Origin: Malania oleifera
Taxonomy: Eukaryota; Streptophyta; Magnoliopsida; Santalales; Ximeniaceae
Length of the DNA: 64,000 bases
NCBI RefSeq assembly: GCF_029873635.1
Contig: NC_080420.1
Coordinates: 53,807,457 to 53,871,456, forward strand
Direction: 5' to 3'
Positions 10,105 through 21,102 of the stretch are shown in pieces. A model generated the notes under the pieces. The model made no database searches. It saw only the letters and a list, made by a program, of their open reading frames with translations, and was not told where the DNA came from. Within the stretch, counting starts at the first letter, position 1, and each line of letters begins with the position of its first letter. Both the position numbers and the translations under genes were made by a program.

Positions 10105-11427
10105 AAGACAACATATGCATTTCAAGAGTTTCAGCATTGACACTAAATGTTTTAATGTTTTAATTATAATATACAATAGGTGGACGCAAATTTAATTAAA
10201 ATTATGATTCAAAACATTAAAAAATTAGTACAAAATTTTGGAGAAAGATGGGCGGTGTGCATACAAACATATCACAAACAATTATTTCATAATTATATAT
10301 CTTTATAATATCATTAAACAATAATTAAATTTATTTTCTCCTGCAGATGTTGCGATATGCCTTTGCAAGAGTATTTTATACAAGATATTTTGTTATCTAT
10401 GTGTTTTGTGTGTATCATAAATGTTATGAACATAGTGTATGTAATTTGACAACATTTTTCATTAGTTTTACTTCATCATGTTTGGCAGCTAATAGAATTT
10501 TTTAAACTATTTTTGACTTTTGTAATATAAAATTTCGAAGTCACATATTTATTAATTATTCCTAATTTGTTCAAACAAGTATTATTTTTTTTTAAAAATA
10601 ACTTCTATAAATTATTTGTCAATACATTAGTTATATATTTAAGAGTATTTTTCAAATGATGCAACTTTATTCCTCATGGAGCATGAATTTGTATCTTTTA
10701 TGTTTTTTTTCTTTTTCATGAACACATATTCTAGCTATGATCACACTAACTCCAAACAGGTGGTGGTAGGTTGAGTTCAAAGGTAGATGTTTTTACCTTT
10801 GGAGTGATTTTGATAGAACTTATTACAGGAAAAAAACCAGTACACGAGGACATGTCAAATGAAAAAATTCACCTCATGTTTCTGTTTAACAATGACAATA
10901 TTGATAAGTGTGAAAGGACAAGAAAACTATTGGATTGCTCATTGGATCCTATGGAAGAGATCTTGGATCACTTATGCAAGGTGGCTGACCTTGCATGCCA
11001 TTGCACGCATACTTCCTCTGATAGGAGGCCAAGTATGAGTGCAATGGCTAGTGCACTTGCATCGTTGGTTGAGCCATTCGACTCTAGCCAAAATTTGGAA
11101 GAAGGTAGTAAGTGTTAAGAAGTGGAATATTTGAATCTACGTCAAGCTGTAGAAGACAAGAAGGCTGGCGAGGGAACCCTAACTATGCAGAATGAAGTCT
11201 ACAATAGTTGCTTTGATTAAAAAATGCATTTCTAGCACTCAAAAAGCTATATGACTTTGGAGAAGAGCTCCCAAAGAGCCAAAAATGTAATACATTATTT
11301 AAATTTTATTTTTATTATCATAATTGTTTTTTATTGTTGTTTGCATTGTTATTATTTTTGTAATTATTTTATTATTATTTTGATTTAAATATGAAAAGAG
11401 CATTTTTTTTAATTATGTTTTGATTTC
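10105..11427 (+). repeat. Kinase-tail array unit U4 (short 3' segment)
   Basis: The upstream block, intron-like segment and exon are complete. The 3' segment ends early at about 11420, where a TTATGTTTT stretch jumps to the next unit's TTTCCAGCATTGTATA, so the block with the conserved short open frame is missing. Confidence 0.85.
10760..11195 (+). pseudogene. TMK-like kinase tail, copy U4
   Basis: The acceptor AG is present (AACAG before 10760). The 115-codon frame starting at 10771 reads SSKVDVFTFGVILIELITGK, then MSNEKIHLMFLFNNDNIDKC and RRPSMSAMASALASLVEPF. It stops early after GSKC (TAA at 11116-11118). The same early stop occurs in U6, so it was inherited from a shared parent. The A run at GKK has the ancestral seven bases (GKKPVHED). 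Downstream remnants of NLRQAVEDKKAG remain to about 11195. Confidence 0.87.
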
Positions 11428-13456
11428 CAGCATTGTATATTTAATATTTTTATAAAATACAACATATGCATTCCAAGAGTTCCACCATTGCCACTAAATG
11501 TTTTTATGCTTAAATTACAATGTACAATAGGTTGAAGAAAATTTATATAAAATTATGATTTAAAACATCAAAAAATTAGGACAAAGTTTTGGACAAAGAC
11601 AATCAGCGCACATACAAAGTATCACAAACAATTATTTCATAATTATATATTTTTATAATTTCATTACACAATAATTAAATTTATTTTCTTCAACAGATGT
11701 TGGGATATGCCTTTGCAAGAGTTTTTTTTTTTTTTCTACAGGATATTTTGTTTCTTATGTGTTGTGTGTGTATCATAAATGTTTTGAACATAGCGTATGT
11801 GCTTTGACAACATTTTTCATTAGTTTTACTTCATCATGTTTGGTAGCTAGTAGAATTTTTTAAACTATCTTTGACTTTTGTAATGTAAAATTTTGAAGTC
11901 ACATATTTATTAATTATTCCTAATTTGTTCAAACAAATATTTTAAAAAAAATAACTTCCATAAATTATTTGTCACTACATTAATTATATTTAAGAGTATT
12001 TGTCATATGATACAATTTTATTCCTTATGAAGCATGAATTTGTATCTCCTGTGTGTGTGTGTGTTTTTTTTTCTTTTTCATGAACACATATTCTACCTAT
12101 GATCACACTAACTCCTAACAAGTGGTGGTAGGTTGATTTCAAAGCTGGATGTTTTTACCTTTTGAGTGATTTTGATGGAACTTATTATGGGAAAATATGC
12201 AGTACACAAGGACCTGTCAAATGAAAAAATTCACCTCGTGTATCTATTTAAGAATGACAATATTGATAGGTGTGAAAGGACTAGAAAGTTGTTGGATTGC
12301 TCATTGGATCCTACAGAAGAGATCTTGAATAGCTTATTCAATGTGGCTGACCTTGCATGCCACTACACGCATACTTCCTCACATAGGAGGCCAAGAATGA
12401 GTACAATGGTTAGTGCACTAGCACCACTGGTTGAGCCATTCGACTCGAGCCAAAAATTGGACAAAGGTAGTAAGTGTTCAGAAGTGGAATATTTGAATCT
12501 ACATCAAGCTGTAGAAGACAGAAAGGTTGGCAAGGAACCCCCACTATGTAGAGTGAAGTCTCCAAGAGTTGCTCTGATTAAAAAATGCATTTCTAACACT
12601 CAAAAAGCCATATGGCTTTGGAGAACAGCTCTCAAAGAGCCAAAAGCGAAATACATTGTTTTAATTTTATTTTTATTATCATAATTTTTTATATTTATTA
12701 TTTACAAAGTTATTATTTTTGTAATATTTTTTAATATTTTGAATTAAAGATGAAAAAAATATTTTTTTTAATTATCTTTTAATTTGTAATATTTTTTTAA
12801 ATGTTACGAAATAGGTTGCTAGTTTCTAGTTTTTTACTTTTGGTTATGTTTCTGATTTTTTATTTTGTTTTCCTAATTTTTTGCAATAATACCAGACACC
12901 TTAAACATATTTCAAATTTTTACTACAGGGCATTGAATGGAGTTGCGGCTAGGTCCCAAAACTTAAGAACTAACTTTTTACTTATTTTTTACAATTATTT
13001 TTAGCTTACCTTATTGTTTCTAATGCAACCCAAATTCTTTGTCCATCCATTTTTACAATCCATATGGTTTGCAAAATCTGAATGGGTTCAAGGGAAAATG
13101 GTTTAGGTTCTCTCTTTCAAATCTCATTAGAAAAAAATAACGTCATTTTTTGGAAATCCTTTGGGAACTTACCTGTCGACGGTCATACATATGATTATTG
13201 TGATAATTTTTTCTTATCTCCTTCAAATTATTTATAATTTCTTTAATATACATAGTATAAAAAAAATTTTCATTTTAATCAATTGATTTTCCTATTGTAG
13301 TGGGAGACTAAATATAGTAGTTTCCAAGTTTTGAATTCTAATGGCGCTGTCCATTATGATAAAGAAGAATATGTTTTACCTTGAATTCTTAACTGATTGA
13401 TCAGTTGCTCAAAATCTTAAGTTAATATGTTCTATTTTAAATTTATTTAACTCTTT
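11428..13456 (+). repeat. Kinase-tail array unit U5
   Basis: Complete order: upstream block 11430-11620, intron-like segment to 12120, exon 12121-12557, 3' segment to 13456. A GTGTGTGTGTG run at 12051-12063 is private to this copy. Confidence 0.9.
12121..12557 (+). pseudogene. TMK-like kinase tail, copy U5 (long frame with altered C-terminus)
   Basis: A 172-codon frame begins at the Met of MILMELIMGK (12166). It continues through VHKDLSNEKIHLVYLFKND, RRPRMSTMVSALAPLVEPF and NLHQAVEDRKVG, and then leaves the ancestral reading by loss of bases in the G/A run near 12530. It therefore reads past the usual stop as PPLCRVKSPRVALIKKCISN, the same extension seen in U0. The acceptor region reads AACAAG rather than AACAG. 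Upstream of the Met, DVFTF is followed by a TGA stop in the DVFxFGV stretch. Confidence 0.85.
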
Positions 13457-15464
13457 TCCAGCATTGTATATTTAATATTTTTATAAAAGACAACATATGC
13501 ATGCCAAGAGTTTTAGCATTCCCATTAAACGTTTTAATGTTTAAATTATTACATACAATAGGTTGAAGTAAATTAAAATTAAAATTATGATTTAAAACAT
13601 CAAAAAATTTGGACAAAGTTTTAGAGAAAGATGGGCGTCGCGCATGTAAATATATCACAAAAATTTATTTCTTAATTATATATTTTTATAATATCATTAA
13701 ACAACAATTAAATTTATTTTCTCTAGCAGATGTTGGGATATGCCTTTGCAAGAGTATTTTATACAAGATATTTTGTTATTTATGTGTTGTGTGTGTATCA
13801 TAAATGTTTTGAGCATAGCTTGGGTACATTGACAACATTTTTCATTAGTTTTACTTCATCATGTTTGGCAGCTAGTAGAATTTTTTAAACCATCTTTGAC
13901 TTTTGTAATGTAAAATTTTGAAGTCACATATTTATTAATTACTCCTAATTTGTTCAAAAAAATATTAATTTCTTTTAAAAAATAACTTCTATAAATCATT
14001 TGTCACTACATTGATTATATTTTAGAGTATTTATCATATGATGCAATTTGATTCCTTATGAAGCATGAATTCGTATCTTCTGTTTTTTTTTTTTCCTTTT
14101 TCATGAACACATATTCTGGCTATGATCATACTAACTCCTAATAGGTGGCGGTAGGTTGAGTTTAAAGCTAGATGTTTTTGCCTTTAGAGTGATTTTGATG
14201 GAACTTATTGCGGGGAAAAAAGGCAGTACACAAGGACATGTCAAATGAAAAAATTCACCTCGTGTATCTGTTTAAGAATGACAATATTGATAGGTGTGAA
14301 AGGACTAGAAAGTTGTTGGATTGTTCATTGGATCCTACGGAAGAGATCTTGGATAGCTTATGCAAAGTGGCTAACCTTGCATGCCACTGCACCCATACTT
14401 CCTCATATAGGAGGCCAAGTATGAGTGCAGTGGTTGGTGCACTAGCACTATTGGTTGAGCCATTCGACTCGAGGCAGAAATTCGACGAGGGTAGTAAGTG
14501 TTAAGAAGTGGAATATTTGAATCTACGTCAAGCTGTAGAAGACAGGAAGGCTGGCGGGGCAACCGCCACTATGCAGAATGAAGTCTACAATAGTAGCTCC
14601 GATTAAAAAATGCATTTCTAACACTCACAAAGCTATATGAATTTGGAGAATAGCTCCCAAAGAGCCAAAAAAGTACATTATTTAAATTTTATTTTTATTA
14701 TCATAATTTTTTTATATTTATTATTTGCAATGTTATTATTTTTGTAATATTTTTTTAATATTTTGATTTAAATATGAAAAAAATATTTTTTTAAATTATG
14801 TTTTAATTTGTATTATTTTTATAAATGTTACGAAATAGGTTGCTAGTTTCTAGTTTTTTACTTTTGTTTATGGTTCTGATTGTTTATTTTTGTTTTCCAA
14901 TTTTTTTGTAATAATAAGAAACACCTTAAACATATTTCAATTTTTTACTACAGGGCATTAAATGAAGTTGCAGCTAGGTTCCAAAACCTAAGAAGTAACT
15001 TTTTACTTATTTTTTACAAATATTTTCACCTTGCCTTATTGTTTCTAATGCAACCCAGATTCTTTTTCCATCATTTTTTACTATCCGTATGGTTTGCAAA
15101 ATCTTATTGGGTTTAGGGGGAAATGGCTTAGGTTTTCTCTCTTTCAAATCTCATTAGACAACAATAATGTCATTTTTTTTAAATCCTTTGGGAACTTACC
15201 TATTGACGGTCATACATATGATTATTGTGATAATTATTTTTTTATCTCCTCCCAATTGTTTATAATTTCTTTAATGTACATAGTACAAAAAATTTCATTT
15301 TAATCAGTTGATTTTCCTATTCTAGTGGGACTAAATATAGTAGTTCTCGAGTTTTGAATTCCAATGGTGATGTCCATTGTGATAAATAAAAATATGTTTT
15401 ACCTTGAATTCTTAATTTATTTATCAATTGTTCAAAATCTTAAGTTAATCTTTGTGTTTTAAGG
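13457..15464 (+). repeat. Kinase-tail array unit U6
   Basis: Complete order: upstream block 13457-13650, intron-like segment to 14144, exon 14145-14581, 3' segment to about 15464. The array then stops and an unrelated stretch of about 120 bp precedes the inverted 31-bp piece at 15587. Confidence 0.9.
14145..14581 (+). pseudogene. TMK-like kinase tail, copy U6
   Basis: The acceptor AG is present (AATAG before 14145). The first part (SLKLDVFAFRVILMELIAGK) is in one frame. An extra base at the G/A run of the GKK codons shifts the rest (MSNEKIHLVYLFKNDNIDRC, RRPSMSAVVGALALLVEPF) into another. It stops after GSKC (14502-14504), the stop shared with U4. Remnants of NLRQAVEDRKAG follow. Confidence 0.85.
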
Positions 15465-15617
15465 AAGATGACGAACAACCGGTTGGCCAAACGCATTTCA
15501 AGGAGTCACCCAAGAAGATCCAAGAAGTCTAAAAACTAAGTACCCTTGTTCTCCCTTTATTTGTTGTTTTTTTTTTTTTGTTGTTTTTGTATAAAATACT
15601 CTTGCAAAGGCATATCC
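15465..15617. other. Rearrangement junction: unassigned 120 bp plus inverted 31-bp array piece
   Basis: 15465-15586 resembles nothing else in the window. 15587-15617 (starting TTGTATAAAATACTCTTGC) is a reverse-complement piece of the array's intron-like segment. In a forward unit this piece is followed by AAGATATTTTGTTATC, and exactly that sequence resumes at 21103. The two edges therefore match the ends of one inverted block. Confidence 0.75.
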
Positions 15618-16075
15618 AAGTCGTGGGGGTACGATGACCCAAACCTCTATGTCAGTTTGCTGTGGATGTAGGAATCTGAGCTGTGGGGGTACAATGACCC
15701 AAACCTTTGTGTCGGTTTACTGTGGATGTAGGAATCCAAGCCGTGGGGGTGCGATGACCCAAACCTTTGTGTTGGTTCTCTTAGACATGGGAGTTCGAGC
15801 CGTGGGGGTACGATAACCCAAATCCTTGTGTTGATTTGCTGCGGATGTAGAAATCCAAGCCGTGGGGGTATGATGACCCAAACCTTTGTGTCGGTTTGCT
15901 GTGGATGTAGGAATCCGAGCTATGGGGGTATGATGACCCAAACCTTTGTGTTGGTTTGGTGCGGACGTGGGAGTCCGAGCCATGGGGGTACGATGACCCA
16001 AACCTCTGTGTCGGTTTGCTGCGGATGTAGGAATACGAGTTGTGGCAGGTTCGATGACCCGAGCCAAAATTTTCC
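15618..16075 (-). repeat. Minisatellite, about 61-bp unit, about 7.5 copies
   Basis: The unit contains GGGGGTACGATGACCCAAAC followed by a TGTGTCGGTTTGCTG-like stretch and GGATGTAGGAATCCGAGC. Copies differ by a few bases. It lies at the 3' edge of the Tat/Ogre-like element, the usual place for such arrays in this lineage. The core GGATGTAGGAATCCGAGC recurs as GGGTGTAGGAACCCGAGC in the array at 60314-60948. Confidence 0.9.
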
Positions 16076-17609
16076 TTGAATGGTTATGTCCTCATCTTGT
16101 GCTCTGATATGAAGGCATTGGAATTAGTTTAGAAAAAACTCAACCCAAAATCTGCCCCAGTTACCATCGTTTGTCATTGATCTTGGCTTCAAATCTGGTT
16201 TTCACATGAAGGCACCTAAATCAACTTCACTAGAAGTCAACATGAAGTTTGCCTCGGTTGCATTTGTCTGTTGCTAGCCTTGGCTCTGTTTTCAAATTCC
16301 GAATTGCCACTGATTCAGGTCATGCTTCAAATTTGAATGGGTGCTCGATATCTGCCCCAGTGTTTACCTGGCCACTTTTCGGATTCAACAAGCATTCAAA
16401 ATCTGTCCCAGGGTTGCATCGTTACTGGCCCTGCCCCCCTTTCAAATTCGACGGGCACCCAAAATCTGCCCCAATATCAAGAACTCTTAGTTTTTTTACT
16501 GTCCATTTGTCAGGGTTTTGAAAAACAAACGGATTTTTTATTATACATTTATGACATTAATTTGCTGACTCAGTGTATCAGATTGTGCAAAATAAATGTT
16601 TTTCTATGTTTAGAAATTATTTTGGGAAGAGGGTAAATTTTACACCAGTGCCCCTTGTCAAGGTGATGACGTTAATTTATAAAGACGAAACAACTCTTCC
16701 CTTTTCAAAAACTGCTCTTTTTCACCGAAAAGAACTCACTCCTCCTTTTGACTCTGTAAGATAGAATAATACTCTTCATTCATTTGTTTGTCCATGACCC
16801 AATTAGGCATTGTTCATGTTTCAATCTCTAGATGGTCTTTAAGGCTTGGGACGAAACACTGGCTTTAAGTATAAGGGCCTACATACCTTTACTGGATCAG
16901 GTTATTACGTAGTTCAAACTCAATATGGAGTCTGACAAATCATTTGAGACAACAACATATGCCAATTTGGTCAGGTATTTTCATTCAGATTGTAATGTAG
17001 GTTGTGGGGATTGGTTAAAGAAGAAAGGGTGCATGAGGCTCGAACTTATGAATTTTACCAAAGGGTGAATCGGCCAAAGATCACAAATGACGGTTGTCCT
17101 TTGTCTCTCCTTTGCCTTGATTTTCCCTTTTGTTCTTTTACCGCATTTTCTCTTTTTTCGAGGGATCGTGCCTCCATCTATTCATTTAGGCTTCGTTCGG
17201 GACCAATTTTTCCAAAACTGCCCCAATGTGGGGTGTCATCCTTTGGTGGATTTAAACAAAATATTAAACATTTTTTGGCTCAACAGGAGGTATCAAAGAG
17301 TGTTTTCTTTCTCTAACTTTTGGGTAGCGAAAAAATGGCTTGCCGTCATTTTGGCACTGTGTTATTGCCTCGCATGATTTGCCCAACCTTTGAAAATCCC
17401 AACCCGTTTTAAATTTAGGAAATGACTTTTGAAGAAAATGGCTTAACTTTTAAGTTCAAAATGGTTTTCCAAATGATAGACGAATTTTGGAGTTTTTTAA
17501 GGGAGAACTGGTCGGCCAAAAATGACCATCTATCATCTAATCAAAACATGAACAAATAGAGGGCTCATGGAATAACAACATGATCAATTTATTGCTTTCT
17601 TTTGAGAGT
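16076..17609 (-). other. 3' untranslated region of the Tat/Ogre-like element
   Basis: No coding domain. The plus strand repeats a TCTGCCCCAG motif at about 16151, 16351, 16402 (variant), 16465 (variant) and 17218 (variant). On the element's own strand this is CTGGGGCAGA. 16090-16200 is clearly related to 63020-63130 of the second Tat-like element (shared GAAGGCATTGGAATTAG and AACTCAACCCAAAATCTG words). Confidence 0.7.
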
Positions 17610-18800
17610 GTACGAGACCTCTAAGCATAGTATTTCTTTACAGCATCAGAATTAACAGGGTGCAGGAGGTTGACCCCATCCATATCTGCCAGCAATAAGG
17701 CGCCTCCTGAGAATGCCTTCTTTACCATGTAAGGCCCTTCATAGTTAGGCATCCATTTACCGCGGGGATCCATATGGATTGGCAAAATCTTTCTCAATAC
17801 TAAATCCCCTTCCTAAAATTGCTGAGGTCGCATCTTCTTGTTAAATGCCCTCATCATCCTTTTCTAGTACAACTACTCATAAGCTATTACCACCATCCTT
17901 TTTTCCCCAATCAGGTTCAACTGATCATACCAAGATTGTATCCATTCTGCTTTGGTCAACTTTGCTTCCTCCAGGACCCGTAGGGATGGGATTTCAACCT
18001 CTATCAGGACCACAACCTCCATCCCATACACTAGTGAGAAAGGAGTGGCACTTATGGAGGTTCGGACTTTGGTTCTATATGCCATTAGGGCAAAAGGAAG
18101 TTTGTCATGCCAATCTTTGTAGGTTTTCATCATCTTTTCCAAGATACTCTTGATGTTCTTATTGGCTGCTTCCACTACCCCGTTCATCTGTGGTCTGTAA
18201 GGAGGCGAATTGTGGTGCCTAACCTATAACTGATTACACAACTTTGTTATTACTTCGTTATTCAGGTTCTTGGCATTGTACGAGATTATCCTTTAGGGAA
18301 CTCCATACTAGAAAATTAACTCCCTCTTTATGAAGCGACTGACCATGTTCTCTGCGACACTGGAGTATGATGCCGCCTCTACCCATTTTGTGAAATAATC
18401 AATAGCCACAAAGATGAAACGGTGCCTGTTGCTAGCTTTTGGAGTAATTAGCCCAATCACGTCCATGCCCCAGGTTGAGAAGGGCCAAGGTGTGGATAGG
18501 GCGTGGAGTGGGGCTAATGGAACTTGAATCTGGTCTCCGTAAATTTGGCATTTATGGCACTTGGGCATATTCAATGCAATCCCTTTCCATGGTCATCCAA
18601 TAATATCCACTCCTGAGGATTTTCTACGCCAATGAGTGACCCCCGGCATAAGTACCACAGACTCCCTCATGGACCTCATGCATGATATGTCATGCTTCCT
18701 ATGCTTCTACACAATGTAGAAGGGTCATATCATGGTTCCTTTTGTACAACACCTCACCATCCAAGAAGAACCCCATGGCTTACCTCATGATCGTCTTTCG
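17610..18800 (-). pseudogene. Integrase region, Tat/Ogre-like element (fossil)
   Basis: On the minus strand there are traces of the HHCC zinc finger (HEVHEGVC and CHKCQIYGD), the catalytic core start STWGMDVIGLI with FIFVAIDYFTKWVEA, the MNGVVEAANKNIKSILEK and FALMAYRT stretches, and a C-terminal end with GKWMPNYEGPYMVKKAFSGG. These are standard landmarks of plant gypsy integrases of the Tat group. Broken fossil. Confidence 0.88.
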
Positions 18801-18863
18801 ATCATTGCTGGTTGCTCCTTTAGGGTACTCATTTTGCTGGATGTATATCCGAATGTCATGGAA

Positions 18864-19514
18864 CTAGGATTTTTCATTAGCTTCTTCTACAACTATATAG
18901 TAAGCGAGCTCTGACTGTATTCTGATTTGAATCGGATCAATTTCTACTCCAGGTTCTACTTTGATCAAAGCTACTACGGTTTCCAGGGCATCAGGAATTA
19001 AATTGTTTTGCCTTGGCAGGTGTGAGAAACTAAAGCTATCAAATCCTTTAATTATCTCCTGAATGTACTCTTGGTACGGCACCAATTTGGAATCCCGGGT
19101 TTCCCATTCTCCCGTCACTTGATGAATGACCAAGGTTGAGTCTCCCTTCAAGACTAATTCTTTGATATCTCGGTCTATGGCAACCTGTAAACCCAATATA
19201 CATGCTTCGAGTTCTGCCATGTTATTGGTGCACAGAAAAGTCATCTTGGCAACAACTGGATAAAGTCTCATTTCTGGTGATATAAGTATGGTTCCTATTC
19301 CATGTCCCCACACATTGACCACCCCATTAAATAACATCATCCATCCTTTGTAATCTTCTTCTTTTTGGCTTATTGAATTGATATCCTTATCTAGGAAGTC
19401 AAACTCCATTGGCTGATCGTCCTCCACAACTCTATCTGCCAGATACTCCGCAATGACGCTTCCTTTAATAGCTTTTCGGGTCACATAGGTGATATCATAT
19501 TCAGTCAACAACAT
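18864..19514 (-). pseudogene. Second (archaeal-type) RNase H domain, Tat/Ogre-like element (fossil)
   Basis: The minus strand reads GWMMLFNGVVNVWGHGIGT, then NNMAELEACILGLQVAID, LVLKGDSTLVIHQVTGEWE and a final HLPRQNNLIPDAL. This is the pattern of the additional RNase H domain (Asp/Asn-Gly start, Glu in MAELEA, Asp in GDS, Asp after N) that distinguishes Tat-lineage elements. It lies between the ordinary RNase H and integrase. Broken fossil. Confidence 0.85.
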
Positions 19515-20024
19515 TTGCTACCGCGCAACCCGTTCTGTTACTGTGGGCTTTTTGAAGACGAACTTGATCAGGTCCATTTTGGAAATCAGCCAGGTCAAGT
19601 AATACAATGTGTATAGTCTCAGTCTACTAACCACCCAAACCAGAGCACAACATGTTTTCTCCTAGTCCGATTACTTAGATTCATATTCTGTGAACTTTTT
19701 GCTAAGGTAATAAATGGCCCTTTCTGTTCTTCTTGACTCATTGTTCTGACCCAATGCACAACCCATGGAATTTTCCAATACTGGCAAGTATAGAATCAGC
19801 AGCCTTCCAGGCACCAGGGGTACTAGTACCGGGGGTTTCAGGAGGTTTTCCTTTATTTTCTCAAAAGCTTCTTGGCACTCCTCATTCCACCTCTCCGGGT
19901 TATTTTTCCTTAACAACTTAAAGATGGGTTCACGGGTAGTAGTTAGTTGGGATATGAATCGAGCTATATAATTGAGTCTGCCCAAGAAACTCCATACCTC
20001 TTTTTCAGTCTTGGGACTAGGCAT
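19515..20024 (-). pseudogene. RNase H domain following reverse transcriptase (fossil)
   Basis: The minus strand contains VWSFLGRLNYIARFISQLT, a CQEAFEKIKENLLKPPVLVP stretch and AIYYLSKKFTEYESK, the connection and first RNase H of a gypsy polyprotein. It directly follows the reverse transcriptase. Broken fossil. Confidence 0.85.
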
Positions 20025-20027
20025 TTC

Positions 20028-20750
20028 CTAAATGGCTTTGATTTTATCAGGGTCGACTTCGATTCCTTTCTCACTTACAATAAACCCCAACAATTTTCTT
20101 GAAGTAGCACCAAAGGTGCACTTTTCCGGGTTCAACTTTAATTGGCATTTTTGAAGCCTTTTGAATAACTTCTCTAAGTTCATTTCGTGGTCACCTTCAT
20201 TCCGTGACTTGACCATCATATTATCCACATACACCTCGATTTCCTTGTGCATTAAGTCATGGAATAGAGTCACCATAGCTCTTTGGTAGGTAGCCCCAGC
20301 ATTCTTTAGACCAAATGGCATGACCTTATAACAAAAGGTTCCCCATAATGTGATAAAAGTGGTTTTTCCTTATCCATTGGGGCCATCTTAATCAGATTAT
20401 ACCTCGAAAACCATCCATGAACAAAAATAAAGCATGGTCCGCAGTGTTGTCCACCAGCATGTCAATGTGCGGGAGCGGGAAATTGTCTTTGGGGCTAGCT
20501 TTATTTAGGTCCCAATAGTCCACGCAAACTCGCACTTTGCCGTTCTTTTTCATTATCAGAACGACATTGGCCATCCATTCAAGATATTGGGCTATCTTTA
20601 GAAACCCGACCTCAAATTGTTTTTGTAACTCTTCTTTTATCTTAAGCAACATCTCCAGCCGCATTCTCCTAAACTTTTGCTTGACTGGCTTTGAACCTGG
20701 GTAGAGGGGAATCTTGTGGGTTACCAAATCCGTGTCTAGACCCAGCATGT
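20028..20750 (-). pseudogene. Reverse transcriptase region, Tat/Ogre-like element (fossil)
   Basis: The minus strand shows LGLDTDLVTHKIPLYPGSKP, then KVRVCVDYWDLNKASPKDNF, PLPHIDMLVDNTA, MPFGLKNAGATYQRAM and a YVDNMMVKS motif at the catalytic site position, then LNPEKCTFGA. The order and wording are those of plant gypsy reverse transcriptases of the Tat group. Broken fossil. Confidence 0.92.
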
Positions 20751-20751
20751 C

Positions 20752-21102
20752 CTAATATGACCAAGTGAACACATACCGATGTTCTTTCAACAGTTTCAAT
20801 ATTTTGCTCCTTTCCTCACCCCTCAGTAGTGCTCCAATCTTTACTTGTTTAGGCTCCTCTTTAGTTCCTTGGTCGATTATAGTGGTGGGGTCGCTATTAG
20901 TCAATGTTGGCTTTTCATCTGACATCAACATTCTCTCCATTTCAGGGGATAAATTCACCTCACCTTCTTCAATTTCGGTTTCATGACTTATATTTTCAAA
21001 ATTGACATGAATTTCTTTATCAAGGGTACTGATGTCATTATATCTCCTATTCTTGCATGAAGTCATAGCAAACAAATTTTGACAGTTGAACCAGGGATGC
21101 AA
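20752..21102 (-). pseudogene. Linker upstream of reverse transcriptase (fossil)
   Basis: An acidic minus-strand stretch leads to IGALLRGEERSKILKLLKEH and RYVFTWSY, the usual run-up to the reverse transcriptase in this group. The element ends here: kinase-array sequence starts at 21103, and protease and gag are absent. Confidence 0.75.

Larger units (their letters stand above)
15618..21102 (-). mobile_element. Truncated Ty3/gypsy element, Tat/Ogre-like
   Basis: Minus-strand order from right to left: RT linker, reverse transcriptase, RNase H, a second archaeal-type RNase H, integrase, long 3' untranslated region, 61-bp minisatellite. The second RNase H and the minisatellite-bearing 3' region are marks of the Tat lineage. 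No gag and no LTR are present: both ends are cut where kinase-array sequence begins. It is a broken fossil with at least six breaks in its coding part. It is probably old. Confidence 0.9.

Noticed and set aside
16249-17377. Plus-strand frames of 60-104 codons near the Tat-like element
   Set aside because: Antisense to the element's 3' untranslated region, no family motif.
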